Positions 56,494 through 64,000 of a DNA stretch of 64,000 nt are shown here, one piece after another. The notes below the pieces were generated by a model. That model had not been told where the DNA came from. It saw only the letters and a list, made by a program, of their open reading frames with translations, and made no database searches. The DNA lies in NCBI GenBank assembly GCA_019009955.1, contig CM032232.1, positions 54,354,501 to 54,418,500 of the forward strand, given 5' to 3'. The position numbers were made by a program, and so were the translations under genes. This stretch comes from Riptortus pedestris. Taxonomy: Eukaryota > Arthropoda > Insecta > Hemiptera > Alydidae. Position 1 is the first letter of the stretch, and every line of letters starts with the position of its first letter.

Positions 56494-56501
56494 TTTTTTA
56501 A

Positions 56502-56650
56502 CAAGGGCGAGACTAACGATTTCATTTAACGAAATTGACATTAAATAAATTCCTATTGCCTAGGTGGAAATCGAACTCACGGCTCTAGATTTCCTAAATG
56601 AGATTAAGGCAAAGCATAAAATCACATAGCTAACCTGAGCCTCCAAACGC
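56502..56650 (-). mobile_element. SINE E 5' part after the Element A insertion
   Basis: AAGGGCGAGACTAACG, TTAAATAAATTCCTATTGC, then GGTGGAAATCGAACTCACGG (complement of a tRNA-type B box) and GAGATTAAGG. Completes the copy begun at 55284. Confidence 0.65.
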
Positions 56651-57731
56651 CAATTTTAACGAGAAAACGAATAGTTATTTTTAACATCTATAAAATAAAA
56701 AAAATTGTTTTAACTTACAGATCTTTCCGATCTGGTTTCTGGGTAATTTGTCTCGTAAATTTCGTAAAAGTTATACAATTTTATATGACAAATATATATA
56801 AAAAAATAATAGCATTTCTCTGTGATATCTAATTTACTAAGAGAAGAAGGTTTTGGAATAAATAATCATTTGACTAAAGACTTCAAACGACATTGTTCAA
56901 GTGCAAGGCTAGTTTTATTGCTCACATTATTAACAAAAACTTAAGTAGCTCCGTTTAAAGGAATCATTTTGGAGAAATTTTCAAATTTTTGAGGATTAGA
57001 GGCACTAATCTATGAATTATTCATGGAATTTGTGCGATTCGAGGTAGGGAGGCTACACCTGAGGTATTGTGTGTGTCGTGCAGACTACGTGACACATTCC
57101 TTTTGATGATCTCCGCACATCCCTCCTCAATTAAAGCCCAGCCACAATTCCCATAGTCATCTCGGCCTCCACCGCGATATTGGCTTCCTCCATCTGGCAA
57201 CTGCGGTTACAGCTCCCATCTCTCAGATTCAACGCGCGTCCGGGCTTATTTCAGAGCTCATGTCCAAATAGGACGCTCCGATTAAGCTAGGCCCTGGGCC
57301 TACGATAAGCTTTTGAGCTTCCATTGCGGTCGCTAGGCTAATTTTCCTATTATGTCAATGGATAATTCTTTTTTTTTTTTTTTTTAATTAATCGCTGAAA
57401 GATGAAATTAATACAACATCAGAAGAATCTCTGTCAAGATAAAAGATACTTTGGCAGATCAAACAGTGGGTTGATTCCTCCATTATATATAATTCTTTGT
57501 CATAACAGTTGTTAGATGCTGTCATTACTGGCTGATAGTCAAATACACCTTGCCATAAATAAAGACATCTTCGTTGAGCTCATGCTTCACGCGTGAAACA
57601 GTAACGTGGATATAATGTGTTGAAAATAATGGCATTTTTCAGGGCTTACTTTATCCCAATCTCAATATTTTTCCGGGAAACCATCATAATTTTTATTCAT
57701 TTAGAGATAATAGATCTCCAAAAGGGAAAAA
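56651..57731. other. Unassigned; old dispersed repeat near 57030-57350
   Basis: A GC-richer stretch ends AGGCCCTGGGCCTACGATAA and GAGCTTCCATTGCGG, repeated in weaker form at 59795-59875 (GCTTGGGCCTGGACC, GAGCTTTCAATGCC). No coding signal. Confidence 0.4.
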
Positions 57732-57970
57732 GTCCGTCACACAGCGGCTGCGTAAGCTAAGCAGATTTCCCTCGTGATGGGTAATAGATAAATCTATATA
57801 CTGGTAACACACCAACACAATATCAAATATCAAATGAATAAATACAAACGATATTAAGAAACTTCCATACGGGAAGCACATGAAACATAAACAAACAGGT
57901 GTACCAATTTCTCACAGGAAAGAAAATATAATAAAAGCATAATAAAGGCCTCTGGAAAACAATATTTTGT

Positions 57971-58698
57971 TCAGGATTAATAAGAAGGCCAAGTCCTCTA
58001 CTGTTTTTTAATATAATGCAGAGTGCACTTTCGGAGTCAACGCTCCATCCTCAGTGCCTGCTGACAAACACAAACCTCGAGTTTATTTAACATTGACGCA
58101 TGGCCAAAGGCAAAATAAACAACAATCATAAAAACAAACACGATATAAATAGTAAAAACAATGTTAATTCTTAAAACTAGTCAACTAATAAAAATATAAA
58201 ATCTAATCACTAATCAACTACTAAAAATATAAAATCTAATCACTAGTCAACTACTAAAAATCAAAACCAAAACAATAAAAAAAAAATAAAAAAAAAAATA
58301 TTTTTTATATTTATATCGTTGTTTGCTTTTATTTATTTTGTTTTTTTATTATTTGACTTGTTTTTAAATTTTTTATTGTTTTGGTTTTAATTTTTAGTAG
58401 TTGACTAGTGATTAGATTTTATATTTTTATTAGTTGACTAGTTTTAAGAATTAACATTGTTTTTACTATTTATATCGTGTTTGTTTTTATGACTGTTGTT
58501 TATTTGTGTGTTTATTTGGCCTTTGGCCATGCTGTGAATGTTAAATTAACTCGAGGTTTGTGTTTATCAGCAGGCACAGAGGATGGAGCGTTGACTCCGA
58601 AAGTGCACTCTGCATTATATTAAAAAACAGTAGAGGACTTGGCCTTCTTATTGATCCTGATCAATTGGTTCCTCTACCATCCAGCATATTCCAGAGAT
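57971..58698 (-). mobile_element. Family F long foldback, 728 bp
   Basis: Flanked by the 13 bp direct repeat AACAATATTTTGT (57958-57970 and 58699-58711). Minus-strand head ATCTCTGGAATATGCTGGAT and GGTAGAGGAACC, then arms of about 340 bp (57971-58308 and about 58319-58658) with GTGCACTTTCGGAGTCAACG, ACAAACCTCGAGTT and an A/T-only centre. Confidence 0.88.
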
Positions 58699-59109
58699 AA
58701 CAATATTTTGTATTTAAGCTTCGAATAATGTGGTTTATTACATAACAGAGTATGGTTTATGAAACACGAGTAGAATTGGGGGTTTACTCACGGCTGAAAA
58801 CTGAAAAATGCAAACATCTCGGTTAATATTCAAGATAGAGAATGAATGTGTATAATAATAATCACAATAAATTTAGTTTTTGAATACGATTGCGTCTATA
58901 CAATTTTTGGATCCGATGTATAGTAACAGATATATTTCGATTTGTCGAAATTTCACCCCTCTAAACCCCTCCCCTCCCCCTGGTCCGAAATCAGCCGCTA
59001 ACAAACTTGATCTTTCTATTTACATAAAAAGACTAAATGTCGAGTTTGGTAACGGTTAAATAAAAATTGCGACTTCTAGAGTGTTAAAAGACAAATATAT
59101 ACACATATA

Positions 59110-59623
59110 CAGGGTGTTTCAAAAAATAATATACCAATTACAAAGTATTATTTTGCTAAAATATCGATGGCTGCGCCTCGACTCCTCCACTTCTGTTTAG
59201 TTTAGCCTCTAGATGCCAGTTTTAGTCTCTACGTTGGAAAGCAGTTTGAATTCGTGCAACATTTTCTTCAGAAACACGTGGACGGCAGGACTCTTTCTTT
59301 TACATACACATCTTGTATCTATAAAATATCGATACCATCTGCGAATGTTTCACTCATTAGGAGGATCAATTTGGTTTTCAACCTGAAACGGCTTTGCACT
59401 GAAATCAAGGAATCGCACTTTGCTAGCCAGAGAAGACAAAATTATTCCGGCTTAGTAGTCATTTTGAACATATGATGGTTTCAAAGCTAACAGAAAGACA
59501 ACTGTTATATAGTAGCTATAATATAAACTAGACTATGTATTCTTTTCTCCAATAGCCGAGCCGAGGCGCAGCGATCTATAGTTTGGACAAAATAATACTT
59601 TGTATTATGTATATTCTTTTGAA

Positions 59624-59625
<2 letters not shown>
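59110..59625. mobile_element. About 510 bp MITE with about 75 bp inverted ends
   Basis: CAGGGTGTTTCAAAAAATAA at the left. The following CAAAGTATTATTTTG and GCTGCGCCTCG recur inverted at 59564-59612 (CGAGGCGCAGC, CAAAATAATACTTTG). TATATA on both sides. The centre has weak resemblance to transposase (TTCAGAAACACGTGG). Tc1/mariner-like by end sequence and TA site. Confidence 0.75.
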
Positions 59626-59684
<59 letters not shown>

Positions 59685-60086
59685 ACTTTGAACGGAGCTC
59701 CTGGGTAAGATCGATGGACATTTGAAGAAATCTTTCGAAAATCGCGTCATGAGTACAACCTCAATAGGCTAAAATGTCTGCGAGTTTCACGGTTATTTCA
59801 GTGCCTATGGCTCCGTATAAGCTTGGGCCTGGACCAACGATAAACATTTGAGCTTTCAATGCCATATCTAGGATAATTACATTTCCAGTGGAAAACACTT
59901 CAATTTAACCCTCCGTCGGGCGCGTGATCTCTCAGATACACAGTTTCTATAGAAATATTTGCCACTCCTCCTAGCAGAGAGTGGTGGCGTAGTGCTTCGA
60001 GTTATGTTCTTTATACGTCTCCCCCTCAAGGTCAGTTGTGTCACTTTGTTCGATGGAGTCGTGTGTTTCACCTGTCATTCAGTTGT

Positions 60087-60527
60087 TTCCGGCACGGGGC
60101 CGGCCCTCCCCAGTGGCAGCAGTAAGCCCCCGCTGTGTAGCTGCTGGGTAGGGGAACCGTAGGAACAGTAGGTCCTTAGTCGGCTTTGCTGTTCCGGGCA
60201 GGGGATCACTCCTGCCTTAATGGGGTAAGTTCTAGCGGCTTACTCAATGTGAACTACGGGCTGGGTGGTGTCCGGAGTGGAGGCTTGCCTTCACTGCCGG
60301 TCATAGACGTAGTGGTCGTGTGTTCAAAGCACGGGGACATACAGGCCAGGTACATGTGTTCTTCGTGTGGGAGCTGGGTAGTAGGAGACTGTCCCTTCCA
60401 TAGGATCGCTAAACCATCGTAGCGAATCCTCAGTCACCATGAAGCGTTGGATTGGTGTAGGTTGGATTAAGGCCTCACGGCTAGGTGCCTCCTACATTGT
60501 AGCCACACTTCGAAATGGGTACTCAAT
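60087..60527 (+). mobile_element. 441 bp GC-rich insert, probably a truncated non-LTR retroelement
   Basis: Bounded by the 13 bp direct repeat GTCATTCAGTTGT (60074-60086 and 60528-60540). GC-rich (CACGGGGCCGGCCCTCCCC). The open frame 60186-60422 has a CSSCGSW run but no recognised domain. The long target duplication fits target-primed insertion; a poly-A tail is absent. Confidence 0.6.
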
Positions 60528-60668
60528 GTCATTCAGTTGTATCTCCTAGATACCACGCGCCCGATCTCGTTAGTTTTTTTGAAATCTGTATTTCATAAAT
60601 ATATAGATCAATTAAGTTTCTCTTTATTAAACGGAATCATATAAACCTATTTTTCTTTTATTTTGCTC

Positions 60669-60986
60669 ATAAATTAGCTTTCAAAAGAACTTGTACAAGA
60701 AAATATTGCACGATGCAGTGACTACTGTAGACGTTTACCACCCGAACTAAGGACGAAACTTGAAGAGTACAGAGACTCATTGGACCATACATTGAACTCA
60801 AGTACAAAACAGCATAAAAAAAGTCATTCCGCTACATTGAACAAAAAAAAATGATGTGAACCATGCGAAACTAAAAAGAAATGTAGGTTTACTAATTACT
60901 CTTGTGAGATTTGCAAAACCAAAATTTGTTTACAACATAGTTCCATGCTTTTTCCTAATTGTAATGCAGCTCTGCAAAAGAAATAA
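60669..60986 (+). pseudogene. piggyBac transposase C-terminal region
   Basis: A frame with RCSDYCRRLPPELRTKLEEY, then after an in-frame stop at a poly-A run (about 60851-60854), CEPCETKKKCRFTNYSC and CKTKICLQHSSMLFPN ending at TAA 60984-60986. The cysteine/histidine spacing is that of the C-terminal Cys-rich domain of piggyBac transposases. The catalytic DDD core is absent. Confidence 0.75.
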
Positions 60987-61482
60987 TAATTAAACTGCTA
61001 TTTTTAAAAGGATTGGTGCATTAAAATTTAGATAATTTTTAATAAATATTATCTAAAAGTGATTTCGTGCTACTTATTTTTGAATGAAGTTATATTTAGA
61101 TAATTTGTTTATATTGTTCACAAACTGAAATGAATTATGTATGATTAAGACATGTGCATTTAAGCAGTTTCGTTTGATATTTGTATTTTTTAATTATATT
61201 TTAAAAATCATCATTCACGGTTTCAATAATAATGAATCTATAACCAACTTGATTATTTTATCAACCAAGATTTTTTTTTATTATAATACTTATCAATTTT
61301 GAAAATTATTTACTTCCTTCAAACAAATACTTCCTCTGTTATGGTTTCTAATCACACAGTGCACATTTTAGTGCAAAATATATATTAAAAAATTGTATTT
61401 CCGTAAAAACGGTTGAGCTTGTATCTCTGAGATACACGCGTCCGAAGACGGAAGATTCTTGACGCGCCCGACCGAGGGTTAA

Positions 61483-62145
61483 TACCGCCAACAATGAATA
61501 ACACAGTCAGTTACTAATATTCGAGGGACTATAAAGGTCTTAAAATCTGGATGGATCATTTTAATGCTTCCCTTTTCCAACATCTCTTCCTGCCAATGTA
61601 ATCTCTAAAGTGAAGGCAAAAGGAAGTAAAGTTAATTGAAGCATAAAAGTCGACTATAAAAGACAGGAATATATGTATTTTTTTTTTATTGCCAAAGCCT
61701 CTTTTTACTGTTGATGACTAGAAGGGAGAATGATAGATCTTGAAGGCTAAGGAGTTTAGGAGCACAAATGAAGTCTTCAAATGCTTTCATCCGGAGAGAG
61801 GGACTCTAGATTCCTGAGATATCCCTACTTAAGTTTAAAAGCTAATATCAAAGTAAGAGTCGTCACTACTATTCGAGGAGATCTCTTTAAGGCACTCTGA
61901 GTCTCTCGCTTTATTCACTAGACTTGGAATGCAAAAGGCGTTCTTTGAACCTAACTAATGGAAAAGGATTAGTTCAAATATTTTCATCGCTTCTTGTACA
62001 TTTATCTTTTAATTAAGCCAATATACAAATCACTGGAAATAAATCGATGAGCAAATATTGGTTTAATTATTTTAAAGAATTTTCTTAGGGTGAAATGAAC
62101 TCATGACGCAGTTTTTGAAAACTTTCTACAAATGCCCATCGATCC
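61483..62145. other. Unassigned stretch
   Basis: No recognised gene. An Element A piece (AACTCATGACGCAG, CAAATGCCCATCGATCC) occupies 62080-62145 and abuts the right end of the next copy. Confidence 0.35.
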
Positions 62146-63340
62146 GTCACGCAGGGGCTGCGTAAACTAAGCAGATTTCCCAAGTGCTGGTATAAGACAC
62201 TTGTTATCTCTTTCTATATTTCTATGTAAAAACCCAGATGAATATAAGGGTTATTGGGGGGGGGATAAATGTAGGGTGAAAACAATAAAGTAAAATAACT
62301 TTCTTAATACTTGAGTTACAAAACAATGTATATAACAACATTTGTAGAGAATTTTGCGATACTACTCATATAACGGCCATATTTTGAATTTTCAAAATGC
62401 CCCCTCTAAACATACCCTCCATTCCTCCCCCAATTTCAGCCATTAACTAATACGATCTTTAGAGTCTAGGAAACAGTTAAATATCTAGTATTGTTATAGA
62501 AGAAATAAATATTTTCGATTTACGACCACAAAATATCACCTTCCTCATTTATGCATACCAAAAGGCCGTATCTCAACTCCCTTTTGGCACTGTGTATATC
62601 TACTACTGAAATTAAATTTATCGCCATTTACATGAAGCCATGCAAATGGGAAAATGTATTCCTTTTATAAATAACTATGTAATTAGTTTTAAATAAATTA
62701 ATTCTAAGAACATTTTTGTTATGTCGATGATTTTACAAGTAAACCTTCTTTGGATTCAGTCAAGAATATTTTTGTGTTATTTCGTGTTTTTTTTTTTTTT
62801 TTTTTAATTTCAGAATTCCTTCCTTTCACCGTAGAATTGATTCAAAGATAATTTTGTTTACTACAAATATTATTGCACAGCATTTTTCAATAAAATGTGC
62901 CGTTTCTGAACTGAAGATTTGTGCATTTTACGGATAAAGGATGCGCCAAATCGAAAAATTCACCGATATAAACTCGTTTTAGAATTTAATTTTCTACAAG
63001 AATCAGCTATAAAAAGTTTGACACTCCATTGGAAATTCCAAAGTTATGGTCGCTGGAGAAGTACTGGAGAAGTTTAGGAGGTTGAATATGAACAGAAAGG
63101 ATTTTTCAGAGGTCCTAATTGTGGCACACCAAGTATCAGCCTTGTATTAAAATAATTGGAGATTTTAATGCGGGTGGCACAAGATGTTGGGGCACCCTGT
63201 GTGTATATAATTATTAACGGCCCTCATTTTCGCCGTCTACTAGGTATGATAGATTGGAATTTGAGTAAATTTTTTTCGAACATCACGTCATAAACACATC
63301 CTCAACAGTTTATTTCCCTTAAGGAAAATCAGATAAAATT
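62146..63340 (-). mobile_element. Element A (A2) split by a mariner-like element
   Basis: GTCACGCAGGGGCTGCG at 62146, A2-like blocks to about 62520 (GATGAATATAAGGG, TTCAGCCATTAACTAA), the inserted element, then GGCCCTCATTTTCGCC, ACATCACGTCATAAAC and TTTCCCTTAAGGAAAATC to 63340. Confidence 0.6.
62620..63199 (-). mobile_element. Mariner-like element, partner of the copy at 21535
   Basis: Right end GGCACCCTGT (63190-63199) followed by GTGTATATA. Inverted match to 21535-22080: ATTTTACGGATAAAGGATGCG, TCCATTGGAAATTCCAAAG, AGAAGTACTGGAGAAG. Non-coding part only; the other end is not defined. Confidence 0.7.
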
Positions 63341-63628
63341 AAGTCCGTTCAAAACCAAAGTTCAATTGGTCTTTTAAGGCTCCATCAATCACAATTGTTC
63401 TTTGATCGTAGTCAAACTCTTTTTATGTAATACTTTTTTATGGGAAATTCGAAATTTCTCCGTTGTCGTGCGTCGGATCGAAAAATTGTACAAGATCAAG
63501 CTTATTGGAAATTTAATTTGTTACAATTATTGTTTTTTATATTTTTTTTCCTTCCTTGAATATTATACGATATATTTGCATTTTATAGTTCTCAGTAAAC
63601 CCCCACTCATGCTCATGTCATACTAACA
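63341..63628 (+). mobile_element. Element A (A2) fragment
   Basis: AAGTCCGTTCAAAACC, CTTTGATCGTAGTCAAAC, TTCTCCGTTGTCGTGCG and CAGTAAACCCCCACTCATG in A order, without ends. Confidence 0.6.
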
Positions 63629-63631
63629 AAA

Positions 63632-64000
63632 GTCCGTCACGCAGGGGCTGCGTAAACTAAGCAGATTTCCCTCGTGAAGTTTTACAACAGAGAAATGTCA
63701 CGAGAGTTGAGCAGTTAAGGAAACGGCCGAACTAGCTTTTGATGGGAAAGTCACCCGTCCGTTAGCCGCCCAGATTTAATAAAAATGAAAATATCTCGGT
63801 TAATATTCAAGATAGGGAATAAATGTATTTAACAATATTTATAGTAAATTTAATTTGCAATAAGATTGATCCTGTACAATTTTTCGATCCGACGTATAGT
63901 AACGGAGATATTTCGAATTTTCGAAACTCCTCCCCTCTAAACCCCCCTCCCCTTCCACTGGTCCGATTTCAGCCGTTAACGAACTTGATCTTTCTTTTTA
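63632..64000 (-). mobile_element. Element A (A1), runs off the window
   Basis: AAAA then GTCCGTCACGCAGGGGCTGC, GGAAACGGCCGAACTAGC, ATATCTCGGTTAATATTC and CAGCCGTTAACGAACTTG. It is cut by the window end before its (TA)n. Confidence 0.85.

Larger units (their letters stand above)
57732..59770 (-). mobile_element. Element A (A2) with two nested insertions
   Basis: GTCCGTCACACAGCGGCTGC at 57732, then diverged sequence, the 728 bp family F element (57971-58698), A2 blocks from TTTGTATTTAAGCTTCG, (TA) tract, an inverted-repeat element (59110-59625), (TA)n 59629-59676, and GATCGATGGACATTTGAAG to GGCT at 59770 before AAAA. The palindromic left-end core is deleted. Continuity of the part before 57970 is inferred. 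Confidence 0.6.
59905..61482 (+). mobile_element. piggyBac-like element, degenerate
   Basis: TTAA at both ends (59905-59908 and 61479-61482). The left end is CCCTCCGTCGGGCGCGTG; the right end is the complement of CCCTCGGTCGGGCGCGTC. Subterminal copies of GATCTCTCAGATAC occur near both ends and at 60540-60570. It contains a transposase C-terminus and a 441 bp nested insert; without the insert it is about 1.1 kb. Confidence 0.85.

Noticed and set aside
60186..60422. 78-residue frame with a CSSCGSW segment
   Set aside because: Lies in the 441 bp insert bounded by 13 bp duplications, has no recognised domain, and its zinc-knuckle look is too weak to name.

Overview
This is AT-rich eukaryotic nuclear DNA with split genes, GT-AG introns and very many transposable elements. 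An arthropod, most likely an insect, fits best. The protein matches are to conserved animal genes, and the repeat load consists of mariner-like, piggyBac-like and non-LTR elements, solo LTRs, a tRNA-derived SINE and (TA)n-bearing short elements. The species cannot be named from the sequence.

Two host genes can be read, and they converge. On the + strand, positions 1686-23606 hold sixteen exons of the exocyst subunit Sec5 (EXOC2), from inside the N-terminal IPT/TIG domain to the stop codon. All fifteen junctions between them keep frame, and only the first coding exon is missing, upstream of the window. On the - strand, 37603-37809 and 31493-31603 are the last two coding exons of a Kv-channel-interacting-protein-like neuronal calcium sensor (EF-hands 3 and 4). 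Its 5' exons were not found.

Nearly everything else is repeat. Working names used below: Element A is a short non-autonomous element flanked by TTTT on both sides, with a (TA)n tract about 115 bp from its left end (variants A1 and A2 differ in the right half). Element C is a 1.1-1.35 kb element set in (TA)n tracts. Element B is a relative of C with a different head and tail. SINE E is tRNA-derived. Family F is a set of small hairpin elements with 12-13 bp target duplications.

Layout: 1-1685 upstream or intron 1 with repeats; 1686-23606 Sec5, with introns made largely of decayed Element A plus one solo LTR, SINEs, C copies and mariner relics; 23607-29300 intergenic, with C copies and a second solo LTR; 29300-31492 probable 3' UTR of the calcium sensor; 31604-37602 its intron, with a broken reverse transcriptase, a tandem array of RT fragments, an RNase H fragment and an approximately 80 bp satellite; 37810-64000 a repeat-dense region with mariner halves, foldbacks, nested A copies and a piggyBac relic.

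The most unusual observations are family F (three loci with one architecture), repeated insertion of other elements into the (TA)n tract of Element A, two A insertions at the same base of SINE E, and a copy of the Sec5 terminal exon and 3' UTR inside a Sec5 intron.
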